This document shows positions 13,439 through 23,925 of a stretch of DNA of 64,000 nucleotides, one piece after another. The notes under the pieces are model-generated. The model did no database searches. It saw only the letters and a program-made list of their open reading frames with translations, and had not been told where the DNA came from. The DNA is from Hymenolepis diminuta (lineage: Eukaryota; Platyhelminthes; Cestoda; Cyclophyllidea; Hymenolepididae): NCBI GenBank assembly GCA_900708905.1, contig CAADRB010000030.1, positions 800,707 to 864,706 on the forward strand. Reading direction: 5' to 3'. The first letter of the stretch is position 1; the number at the start of each line of letters is the position of its first letter. Position numbers and translations under genes: made by a program.

Positions 13439-13534
13439 GTAACCAGTCTCATAATCTTAGGCAGTTATATTTTCTTAATCAATCATGGAGAAGCCTCTGT
13501 TAATTTACAACTCGTCTACTTCTTCCTACTCTAG

Positions 13535-13598
13535 CTATGGTATACCTCAGTGGACAGCTTACATCATATTAGAAACATGTAATCGACCATCAAAGTAG
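13535..13598 (+). CDS. Candidate terminal exon with stop
   Basis: A strong pyrimidine tract (CTACTTCTTCCTACTCTAG) ends at 13534. With one base completing a phase-2 codon, the segment then reads 20 residues (YGIPQWTAYIILETCNRPSK) and a TAG at 13596-13598. An AATAAA lies about 80 bases further on, near 13679, but this hexamer is common in AT-rich DNA. The phase suits either 12191-12347 or 13387-13438 as the upstream exon. The product is unrecognised. Confidence 0.15.
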
Positions 13599-14014
13599 GC
13601 ACTCTAATTATTTCAAAGGTAAAATTAGAGGGAACGTAGTATTACTCGTGGGAGGAAGTTTCATAAATTTGTCTTAAAAAATAAAAGTTAATATATTTTC
13701 CCTAATCAATCATTCTTTTACATGCTATTAAATAATACTCCTTTATTTTCACTCCACTAAGTTAAAAAGTACCCTACAAGTATGGGATTTGTTATTCTGA
13801 TAGAAATTTCTGGAATCACAAACAGCCGCCCTGGAGTTAATTAATTAAACCTCCCCTAGTTTTCTCATCAATTATCATTGTGCACCATGATTTGCTTCAA
13901 AATATTGGTGGGAGATTTGAAGGTCATATGATGTTTTCAAGGCCGTGCAGACAAGGGCGTAATTGCTACGCCACTGTGGTAAGCACATGTCTACAAATTT
14001 TATTTTAGAAATTT

Positions 14015-14254
14015 TCATAAAAATGGAAAAGAATCGTGATGATCATAGGGAAAATAGGCTGGAAGTAGATGTATGATAAAAAAACAAAATCGAAGACCTT
14101 CAAGCAAAGTAGAAGAATAGCTTTCAACACTACTAGCATTTTGATTTCTTTCGAATCCATACTGTTTTCCCACGTTTCTTAGAAGACCTTTGTCCTCCCC
14201 CTCTGTTAAATGGTTTTTCAGAGTGATTGCCTTTCCTGAATAGAACTTATGCAA
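14015..14254 (-). other. Open segment of 79 codons, unassigned
   Basis: A minus-strand ATG frame from 14254 (MHKFYSGKAITLKNHLTEGE, polar in its first 45 residues and aromatic-rich at the end) crosses a plausible acceptor (AAGTTCTATTCAG) near 14232. No good donor follows. Length and composition are compatible with chance in this AT-rich DNA. Confidence 0.1.
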
Positions 14255-14510
14255 GTTGTCTTCTTTTGTAGACTCATAAATATGGGCTCAATATTCAAAG
14301 TGTGCCTTTATTTCTTAATTTGATGTATGAATTGACAAGACTCATCAACACATAGCCTAACTAATCTGCCTGTATACAGTTCTAATATGCACCTGACAAT
14401 ACTCAAGATACTGGCTATCAACATCTGTCAGATCGAAAGTACTACTGTGGTGATCAGCCCTATTATTCGCAATCCTTCATTGACTTCTTATTCCCAGTGT
14501 ACCTCTATGT

Positions 14511-14533
14511 CCTTGTTTTTATAAAAAACAAGG
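14511..14533. other. Perfect 10-bp hairpin, AT-rich
   Basis: CCTTGTTTTT and AAAAACAAGG around a three-base loop. It is isolated, with no gene beside it. Confidence 0.4.
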
Positions 14534-17444
14534 TGGTCGAACTCCTCGTCACGAAGACCTCTTTAATCACCAATCAATCCTCGAATGATTACTGTTTCAT
14601 CTCGGCTCTCAATCCAACAAATGTTTAAGGCACTATTTCAAGGTAGTTAATTGCCCAATGACAGACACTAATGGTAGATAATGAGATATATTCTCCTGTA
14701 TTTGAACGTGGGAACTTGTTTTAATGAGTCTTTGGCTGATAAAATGTCATTTTATCATTCAACTATGGATTTCCATTGAAAATTGAAGGTTGCCGTTTCA
14801 CAAAACTAGATTTACGGCAAAGAATTTAATTTCATGACATTAGAATTTAACAGTTTGCCACGTCTTTACGAGTTTTTGGCTCGTTCTTTGGCCAAGTTTC
14901 GTCATTGGAACGTGTGATAATTTTGTCGAAGATATTCGTTGTCGTATATCACAAACACTGCATTTAGGAATCGGGCAGCACATTTTACAGTTTTTAAAAT
15001 TTTGAAAGTAGAAAATATTTTATGACTTCTCAAGTTATGATTTGGGAAATAGTTTTCTATTCGAAATGTGTACATGTATAACTTCCTTTCTTGTTTAATT
15101 AAGAAAGCGCGACTGTTTATACTGTTGTGTTTACTAATAATCCAAGGATTATTATTTAGTCTATTTAATCAAATGAAAATTTGCGCCTAATACTCGTATC
15201 ACGGTAAAAATTTGTGAGGGAAGAAGAAAATGAAATGTGGAGGTTTAGTTTGATGAGCGCTGGATGTCATTTTCATTAGATTATTTGTAAATCCTTTCAC
15301 TAACATTTTAATTTCCTAAGTTGAAAATTTTGGATAATAGTACCACCCCCCATCATTATAACTACAGAGGTATTAGTTTGCGTGGGTTAACATTTACACA
15401 GCTAGTGGAAATTAAACCAATTTAACTAACTAACAAACTAACCTAAGTAGCGTATATCGTATAGTCATCGTAGTTCAACATTATCAAACATGAGTAGTGA
15501 CGTAAAATTACACATGAGATCATATCTGTGCAGGGGTCAATGCCATCGACACACACCCAGTAAGAGAGGCCAATCATGCTGATTAAGACTGAATAACAAG
15601 GGGGCGCACGAATTCGAATTCTTCACTAGAGCTACTCCAAGATGATAATATTTCATCCTAACTGTGTATTGCACAAAAATACAGCCAAAATTGGCTTTAT
15701 TTTTTCTTTATTTTTTTCCCTATTTTCAATCTGTGTGAACCAGGTCAACTCTCAGTGATATTCTTTTATTGAATTATCAGGAAATTATCTAATTGGTAGC
15801 AGTAGAGAATTACCAGCCACTCACATTATTAAAAACCGATGACAATTAAAATATCTTTTCTGTTGGTAACAACCCAGTTCCGCATTCATCGTCATACACA
15901 CCAATTTGAATAATTAGTTTCTCTCGATAAAAACTCTGTGGGTGTGAGCGTTTTGAATATATCATCCTACGTCATATGTTTGACGAACATGGTATGGCAG
16001 TAGTCTGTCTTTCAGATAATCATGTTACACTTGTCACATCCATTTTTCTGTTTGTACTGCCTTAGTTATTTTCTAAAAAGTACAATTAATTCATTAGTCG
16101 CGTGCTAAAAGGCAATATTTTAGCTAATTTGTCTAATGCTATATCTGTGAAATAATAATGTGCGGTAAAGGATAAACTAATATATAATATATATAATAAT
16201 AATCTCTTACAACCTTGTAAGGAATTCCACTAATCTTATTCGCCTAAGCATCTATAGACTTGCACTATTTTGAATTTATATTTTATATTTTTCCTATGTC
16301 TAATGAAATGCTGCCTTTAAATCATTTTACTGGAAAATTTTATCAGCAAGCACACAAAATTTAGGATTAATAGTGCATCCTCATTCAACATCACCAAGGT
16401 CACGATATTCTAGAAAAGTATGCATCAAAATAAAGTTCGCTATGTGGCTAAATTTTGCTTTAGTGCATTCCTAAATCATTGTTTTTGGTGTTCTTTAGCA
16501 ACTCATGATCAATTTACAAGCAATATTGCGATTCTTTTAAATTTCGTTTGTTTTGTTTAGGATCAACTTGCCGTGCGTGGGTACAAGAAAGAGATATACC
16601 ACAATGATGCTATCAATCACCTAGATAAACAATAGGAGAATAAGTCTGAACATCATGTATATGAAAAGCTCAGAAACCTAGGGATAAAGTAATAAAATTT
16701 GAACTTTAAATTAGTAAAACAGGATGCAGCAAAGTGTGTATCTGAAGTAAAAGGCGGGCCAATCCGATGAATAAAAATTTCTGGTTAAGTTAGACTATTT
16801 TGAAATCCCATCTATATTCTCCTCTTTTGCTCAACCTTCTAATTGACCTCCTATTTGGCTACTTAACTGTTCTTCGTATTCAGGTGCTTTCCCAAGAATA
16901 GATGTTGTCATTCAATTCTGTGAATTTGTGTATTCTTAGTTTGCCCACCTTATTAATACATTTCGGTAGATAATTAATTACCAGTTAGTCCTTTCGGAAC
17001 TCCAGCTGTTTATGGTACAAAAATCATAAGTTTTCCTTCTGTTCACTAAGAATACTGCGTTCTCTCTGATGTCATACAATAAAATATGCCTGACGGAAAA
17101 AGAGAAAGAGGTCCATGGACGAGTGGAGATCCTACGTGAACCAGAATAAAACCAAGACGGATATTGAAAGCAAAGTCTAAAAAAAGAGTAGGAATATAAC
17201 ATTTATGGTTTATGGTTTAATATTAATTATCACGAGAGACCGTCTGTATTTAGAACTTAATCGTAGAAATAAAAGCGATTGACTCCGGTGAGTTAACTGT
17301 AACTGCCGACGTATGAAAAATTATTTAATGATTAGAACAAAAGGTCTATAAAAATTTTCAGAAACCCATAATAAAATAAGTATTTTAGAATCTAACGTGC
17401 TTTTGAAAATCGAAATACAATAAATGCAATGCATGCCTATTTAG

Positions 17445-17492
17445 ATTAAATTCTGACATCTTTATTGTCGCTCTTGAACAAACCTCTGATCG
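17445..17492 (+). CDS. Candidate micro-exon, 48 bases
   Basis: The segment follows GCATGCCTATTTAG and precedes a consensus GTAAGC donor. One frame is open (LNSDIFIVALEQTSD plus two bases), phase 2 on both sides, so it would join the candidates at 12191 and 48822 without a shift. The acceptor is mediocre and the segment is short. Confidence 0.1.
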
Positions 17493-17628
17493 GTAAGCAT
17501 GATGGAGGGATTTTAAAGGAATTGACTACAACGTTCTCTAGATTAATCTAAATCATTGTATGAAATTTTAAACAATACTGATCTCTGCTGAACTCAGTTA
17601 AAAGAGTTTTGTTTAAATTCGTTAATCA

Positions 17629-17901
17629 TTAACACTTTGACTGCGACGTGCGCCATATATGGTACACGCGGTAAAAAAATAAGCTTTTCTAAAAAATCAA
17701 ATATGATGTAAACCACNNNNNNCTTCTTATAACCGATTGATAGAATATAGTGTAAAAGGATTATAAAAGCATAAAATAAGGTTATAAAGTTTAATCAGAA
17801 GAACATAAGTTGCACAAAGCAAAGAATACAGGTTATACAGGTTTGAACACACCGCTCCACAGGCATACAGGCTATTTTGGGAGTCGCAGTCAAAGTGTTA
17901 A
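17629..17901. mobile_element. piggyBac-type MITE with TTAA target duplication
   Basis: A 265-bp element (17633-17897) has 15-bp perfect terminal inverted repeats, CACTTTGACTGCGAC at the left (17633-17647) and its reverse complement at the right (17883-17897). It is bounded by TTAA on both sides (17629-17632 and 17898-17901). A subterminal near-palindrome GTGCGCCATATATGGTACAC follows the left repeat. TTAA duplications and such ends are known from piggyBac-superfamily nonautonomous elements. There is no coding capacity. A six-N gap lies inside, so the true length may differ. Confidence 0.8.
17717..17722. other. Assembly gap (six Ns)
   Basis: Six undetermined bases inside the MITE at 17633-17897, next to its centre. 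The gap may hide a length error caused by the repeat. Confidence 0.99.
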
Positions 17902-18044
17902 ATATCTCTGTTTATCGAATGGTGACTAATCAGATCAGATCCAAGGATAAAGACTTTAAATTTATTTGCTGCACACTTAGTGATTGGATTGACCATGTAG
18001 ATGAATAAACATTTCAGTCTTTCCTACAACATCATACTCAGAGT

Positions 18045-18200
18045 TGATTTATGCTGATGCACGAGTTGTAATGTCACAGGTCACGAGTTCGATACTCATT
18101 GTTGCGCCTTCAAGGATTAGCATAAATAACGGTACAATTTAAAAATGGCCAAGAGTGGGATAACGGAATGTGAATTTTGCATTAGGGAGCTTGCATTCAG
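18045..18200 (+). repeat. SINE family B copy with tRNA-like head
   Basis: A B-box-like GAGTTCGATAC (18085-18095) follows GTCACAGGTCAC, as in the T-arm of a tRNA. About 60 bases later comes the family's tail signature (AGTGGGATAACGGAATGTGA, then TTTTGCAT), also seen in reverse at 37040. The A box is poorly conserved. It is not a functional tRNA gene. Confidence 0.55.
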
Positions 18201-19029
18201 CCAAAAATGAGCATTGAAAAAATATTTCTTTTCAAATACCTTGGGATTTATAACTTAAAATAAGTAAATATGAAAGTAGTCTAAGAGAAGGGACTTCAGA
18301 ATGTACTTTCCTAAAGTCGACATTTAAAGTAACTTTTCGTCTCAGAACTCAGAATTAGTAACGATGCGTTGCAGACTTTTTGACTTTGGTACTCGAATTC
18401 ATCTTGAGTGTACTTTAATGAGCACCGCAATACTAAACCGTATATGCTAGTGTAATCATGCTGTTTTTGCCATCAGAAGAAAATATCTCTAGCTTATACC
18501 AATTTATTGCTCCTAAAAATTAAATTTGGGAGGGATGTCACCGTCTAATCTTTTAAACTTGACCAATTTGGTGTGTACGCTTTTGCAAACCTTCGTTCTT
18601 GAAAATCACTCCTTACAATTCTCACTCAATTCCTTTAAAAGCTAAGCCCAAGCCGAATGGTCTAAAAAATCTCAGGGAAAAAAGATTTTAAGGACAAAAA
18701 GGCACTAACCACTAGGGGATCTATGTTGAAATTCTACTTTGCCTGTATCCTAATGTTATTAAATATTACATTGAAAGCTATGTACCAGTTGTTCAAATAC
18801 AATTTTTGATTCGAACATTTATTCAATGGACTGAATAATTAGCATTGACAACATTATTGGAAAAAGTTAAATTAACTTATTGACCAATGGATAAGGAAGT
18901 ATATACTCGTACGTATTGATAGTCTCAAAATGTAGTTTGATTGGTTAATATTAATGATTTCCACTCTCCCCCTCTCCCCGCATCTCCTGATTACCGTTGA
19001 TTAACATTTTTATGACTAATTTTACTAAT

Positions 19030-19400
19030 GGTTATTATTATTGCTATCACCTACGACAATGCAAAAGAACCTTTAACGTTTTAACAATGAGATAGCATCT
19101 TAACACGTTAGATAACAAAATAGCTCAGTAAGCGATACAACAGAGAGTTGACCATGGGTGTAATATGAAGTCAGAATGTCAAGAGTCTTACTTTATTTGA
19201 ATTCTAGAGGCATTGAGTTGTCAACTTTCTCATAGGTAATTCACTTTGCAATATCTAAATTGATCCCTTAGATTTATATTTGTGATATTCAGAGCGTACT
19301 GATCAGCTGATTTAAGTGACTAATTAGCCAGGTCAATTGGACTTATTTGTATCTTTTTACTGCCATGAACAAGTAGATGAGACTACCAAAGGCATTTCAA
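19030..19400 (+). repeat. Repeat family A copy
   Basis: Starts at GGTTATTATTATTGC, carries the core GAAGTCAGAATGTCAAGAGT, then CTTACTTTATTTGAATT, and continues with GTGATATTCAGAGCG and GACTACCAAAGGCATTT. The 3' part aligns with 29095-29440 and extends the family beyond its core. Confidence 0.6.
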
Positions 19401-20739
19401 GCAGAACAAGGCTCACCGTAGTTAACTAGACGTTACTACTTCACAAAACAGAAAGCAAATTTAGTGTTCTCAATCAAGACAGTTTACTTTCCCTTAACAG
19501 CAAATGCTCAAATTAAATTTTTTCATTATTTTATGTGCTATTTTGCAATAGAAATGACTCAAATACTTGACCGGTCATTGGCATGGTATATGACAATGGC
19601 ACATTTATTAGGTGGCGTTGTGCCTAACTGGATGTGTAAATTTCCTATTATTTTAGATAAAAAGTAGTTACTAAAAATTAGTTATAGAGTGTGGGTAAGT
19701 TATGGTTCCTCCACAGGCTATGCCATTTCAAATGCCAGGCTCTGAAGGCAATGCACTGTTACCCTAATAATTGTTATTTATTTGGAATCTTGATTAAATT
19801 GAATGTGACGAATTATTAGACTTATTATTATTAGACTTGCATATTCTTAAAAGACTCTGAATTTTTATTTTGTCAGTTTTAGAAAAAGATCTAACAAAGA
19901 TAGGGGGAGAGAGAAATAAAAAGAATATAATTAGGAGATTTCGACATTAAAACGGAGTAATTCATCTGTAGCTCTAATTACAATCGGTGGCTATTTGTCT
20001 TTTATGGTTTCGTGGAGTCAGACTGTTGGGAGAAAAAACATCGGTTTTCAAGAGTGAATCGTGTGCATTTCGCTGACCAGTTCCAATTCGACTCAAAGTG
20101 TACTACCAGGATTGAAAAGGTACTGGATGGCGGAGCCGATATGGATCTGTTAATTGGCATAAACTGACTAGACTGGCAGATAGTACAAATCAGCTGAACT
20201 CGGTTAAATTCAACATACTTAAATCTAGGTTGAAATTTATTTGATTGATTTCCATTTTATGGAGTTCAGCGTTTATTTTGACTTAAGGCTAGATTTATCG
20301 TTTATCAATGTCTTTGTAATATGTAAACACATTTCTTATCATATAATTAGCCATTTTTACAATGTCGGACAAATAGAAACATGATTAGAACTTCTTAAAT
20401 ATAGGTTAGTGAGGGGAGATTTATCGAGCTTTAACTAAAGAATACGGGTCGGCGTTTTCTAATAATTTTCGAGTTTAATTGACTGTTTTTCTTGGAAGTA
20501 TTTGACGATAGATACTATCGATCTCAGTTTGTCAAAGAAACTTGGCATTTGAAGTTATTGACGTTTGACAAATTTGGAATACATCGGTCTCTTGATGAGA
20601 GGCAGAATTGAATATTTTCAATATGCTTAGTAAAATTTATAAAATATTCCATTGCTGTTATTGTATGCTCATATTTCTAAATGAAGTCTTGATAGCTGCA
20701 TTACCAACTAAAAGACATCCAATCAATCCTATATATCCA

Positions 20740-20860
20740 AGCATTGTATAAACAGCTATACCTTCTTAGGTGACAAAGAAGAACCGTCGTTGAGTTATAA
20801 TTCTTCTCCTTTCTTCTTTCTGGGTCTGAGCTAAAGTAACTACAGAATACTTCAGCGGAT
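20740..20860 (+). repeat. Repeat family C copy 1
   Basis: AGGTGACAAAGAAGAACC, GAGTTATAATTCTTCTCC, GGGTCTGAGCT and GAATACTTCAG align in order with 52450-52560. The sequence beyond about 20860 does not align clearly. Nature unknown. Confidence 0.5.
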
Positions 20861-21724
20861 ATCCTTTTATCATCGGCAGCCGAGTTTAATATTAAAACAG
20901 TGGCAATATAGATTCACATTAATCCTCTTTTCTCATAACTCTTATTCTGGACAGCTTCACGACAACAAGTTAAATGCTTTGTCTCTCAAAACAGCACAAC
21001 GGCAGGGAATTCACCCAGCATTCATCCACATCCATGACAATTGATGTCCCGCTGCATTGACTGCAGCACGAGATAACACACAGAAATCGCAATTTACCAA
21101 AGTCAATTAAGCGTGCGAGAGAGGCAGTGAGACAAACCTGAATGTGTATCTACTTGTACGCAACAGCAGCAGCAGAACTCAACACGCACACCCATCATGA
21201 ATTGTATGCTGCAAAACACAAACGGAGAAGTGCGGGTTTGGCATGGTCATCTCTCACGATTAAGGCAAGCTAACGGTGAATCAAACTTTTCATTGGCAGC
21301 GAAGGGCAATTTGGTGATGAGTAATTTTGTAATATCACCAAGGACAGTAGGTGTGTATAAGTGTAAGATTGAGTATACGCTTTATCAGATTTGTTCTCCC
21401 TCTCTCGATCTCTTGCGTAATGATGGTATATGATCTTTTTGTCCTTGTTTTCTGGCTAAAGTGATTTCTCTGAGCTGGGATTGTTGTGAGAATAACATCG
21501 TTTATATTCAATTTCTGATACCCTTTAATTTGTATGATGAAGTTGTCTCGGTGGATTATAGGAGTAAGTGTGCTTGTGATTAAAACATTGAAATTGTGGA
21601 AGACTTGAGTACTAAGCTGAAGCCCAAACCTTGTGGATCTTAAAGTTACAGATCAGTCTCCTTTAAATATATCGAGTTAGAGTAAACAGCGTAACTGAAA
21701 TGTAACTTTTTGTGAGGACCACCA

Positions 21725-21905
21725 GGCTTTTAAGAAATATTTGACAGCCTACTTGATTATCGGCATAGTCGTTCGAGTGTAAATTGGTGATGAATTATTG
21801 CGTTTAAATGCTCAAGACGATGCAAATACTTTAAAAAATTGCCATCCAAAACTGAAGATCACAAGTTTTATAATTTGGGCAGTTTGGGAAATTGTGGGCG
21901 AGTAC
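21725..21905 (+). repeat. Repeat family D copy 2
   Basis: TCGAGTGTAAATTGGTGATG, GACGATGCAAATACTTT, TTGCCATCCAAAACTGAAG and TTGGGAAATTGTGGGCGAGT align with the other two copies. Here one frame is open through the core (NCHPKLKIT), suggesting former coding sequence. Confidence 0.45.
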
Positions 21906-22635
21906 TTAAAATTTCATGTAATGCATTTTTTAAGGCAAATTTTTACATAGAATAACAGCATTTAGAATATCAACAATTCTAAAAAACCGGCATTTACAGA
22001 ATAACCCCTATTAGAACTATTCTCTGATAATTTGTACTTCCAAATATAAGATTTTAGTTTTGTCAAAAACGAATTACAAATAGAATTTATTGAAAGTGAT
22101 AAGTAATGGGTATATAAAAGTACATTTTGATGTTGCCATCCTCAAACCATGTGATAGTTGATGTTTGGATTACTTTCTAGAGAAGATTCTGATCAAATTC
22201 AATTTGAATTTAGCTATATGAAACGTCTGAGTAGCTTAGACAATATAATATAGGTCTCTTAAATATCAATATTTGTTAAGTCATCTAACTTCAGTTATAG
22301 AGATCTGAAAAAGTATAGTATCCTTAACATCAGTTGCTTATTCGAATTTATGGATATTCAGTGTTGCTGCTTAGGCGTAATTTAATTCTAGCTTTTAGAA
22401 TTGTGCCTAATGAAGAATCAAAGCTCCATACTAGTTTTTTGAGAATTTTATTTAGAATTGGTTCTTTAAGTTATTGAACAGCTTTAAATTATTATCATTA
22501 CCCTTGGCAGAATCTTAATATTTCTATGATTTTTAACGTTTGGATTCAGAAGCAGTACGGTTAGGAGCAAAATTACACTTTCTCACTAAGTTTTAACACT
22601 GAATTGGGTTAAAAGTTCCAGAAATACCATAACGA

Positions 22636-22770
22636 TAACAGGACGTACACCTGCATAGTCAGAGGTCACGGGCTCTTTACTTATAGACATACGTCTTGTG
22701 AACGGTATGATTAACCGGACTGATTAATTCTAACCAAGTGGAAAGGGCAGAATATAAACACTTCGTCAGT
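22636..22770 (+). repeat. SINE family B copy, degraded
   Basis: Contains AGTCAGAGGTCACGGGCTC, the tRNA T-arm approach shared with the other copies, then GATTAACCGGACTGATT and AAGTGGAAAGGGCAGAAT in the family's order and spacing. The B box is damaged (CTC in place of TTCGA). Confidence 0.5.
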
Positions 22771-23399
22771 TCGCCAACAAAATTCCAAACTCAATATTAG
22801 GAACTTTCGAAACATCTTTAGGATACTCAAACTGCTAGTCTAGGACTAGATATCAACTGTTGGCTCTAAATCTGTTTGTTTCTATGTTGAAGCAAATGGA
22901 TTTACCATCTGAGAGATCTTGATTTAATTATACATATTTATATATAATTAGGAGATTTGTTATATCCATTAATTGAACCGAGCAATAAATTCTCCAAATT
23001 TAATAAAGGAGAGTGATTGAGCGTTTTAATGATATAATTTGAATCTATGAAAAAATTTTAGGAGTGTGAATTGTTTCTATGCAATTCGTGCACGTGAGAT
23101 CATGTGCGCACAAAATGCCACCCCTCACAAGTGTGCTTAATAAAAGGCATTCGATTCTTGAGATTTTTAAATGTAACTCGTTTTTGAATTTACATCGCGA
23201 ATTCGTTGCCATGTATCCATATTTAATTTGCGTGTTCCTCTGTGTATGTATCTAAGGTAATTGATCAACCATCCATATCAAAAAAATCTGATCAATAGGC
23301 TCTAGACTCCGCTGGACATGAATTCATGCGGGATATGGGGGACAAGCTCGAACTGTCGCCATTAAAACATTAGAATTAAAAGCAGTAAAACATACTTGA

Positions 23400-23570
23400 G
23401 GAGTAAGAAGCCTAAAATTTAAATACAAAGTTCAAATTCTGTAGGACTCATTTGACACCGTGACTTGATTTTCTTATTCTACACGAACCTCTTCCCTTAT
23501 CCCACATTGATACCAGTGTTTAATTGCCTTCTAATGATGTCAACTTCCATAATTCTTTGCATTGTTGTGG
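23400..23570 (-). repeat. Possible diverged repeat family A copy
   Basis: GTAGGACTCATTTGACACCG, CCTCTTCCCTTATCCC and CAGTGTTTAATTGCC follow the reverse-complement order of family A, but the identity is low. Confidence 0.25.
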
Positions 23571-23764
23571 ATGGTAAATAAATATACAGGCTCCTAGATA
23601 TTTTAAATTATAGCCAAGTAATATTAGGTATTATGAATATGGAAAAGCGCTTTAATATATTCATCTCGATTAGAGGAGGCCTCGGGCAAGAAATACCCTA
23701 AACCCATTAGGGGAAGCCTTATCGTTACTTTACTCAGATAGAGAGAAAACTTTTGGTTTACTGT

Positions 23765-23925
23765 CGTGAGAAACTCACATTCTACCACTTCTAAGTTAAC
23801 TAGAATCAGTCAATGTGGGTGGTCATCCACATCACTGGATATTTACCGATAAGCATCGAATTATGACCTCTGACTTGGCTGATGTCCACGTTAACCACTA
23901 TGTCATTAGCATACAGGGTACAACA
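23765..23925 (-). repeat. SINE family B copy with A and B boxes
   Basis: On the minus strand an A-box-like TGACATAGTGG (rc of 23895-23905) lies 42 bases from the start of a B-box-like TAATTCGATGC (rc of 23853-23863), with AGTCAGAGGTCA between, as in a tRNA. The body GTGGATGACCACC and the tail GGTAGAATGTGAGTTTCTC follow. tRNA-derived SINEs carry such internal pol III promoters. Confidence 0.65.

Larger units (their letters stand above)
13599..17628. other. No gene recognised
   Basis: AT-rich, with TA-rich simple sequence at about 16180-16205 and the hairpin at 14511. Only the weak minus-strand frame at 14015-14254 and the 48-base candidate at 17445 stand out. Confidence 0.45.
18201..22635. 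other. Repeats plus an unassigned open stretch
   Basis: Holds repeat copies of families A, C and D. About 19960-20170 is open on the plus strand for 69 codons (through ESDCWEKKHRF to GGADMDLLIGIN). About 21000-21260 is GC-richer, with a 78-codon frame (21197-21433) starting MNCMLQNTNGEVRVW; neither is recognised. Confidence 0.35.

Noticed and set aside
13942..13990. GC-rich piece containing GGCGTAATTGCTACGCC, like a short palindrome or element end
   Set aside because: GGCGTA/TACGCC arms of six bases around a short loop are unremarkable, and no partner sequence was found nearby.
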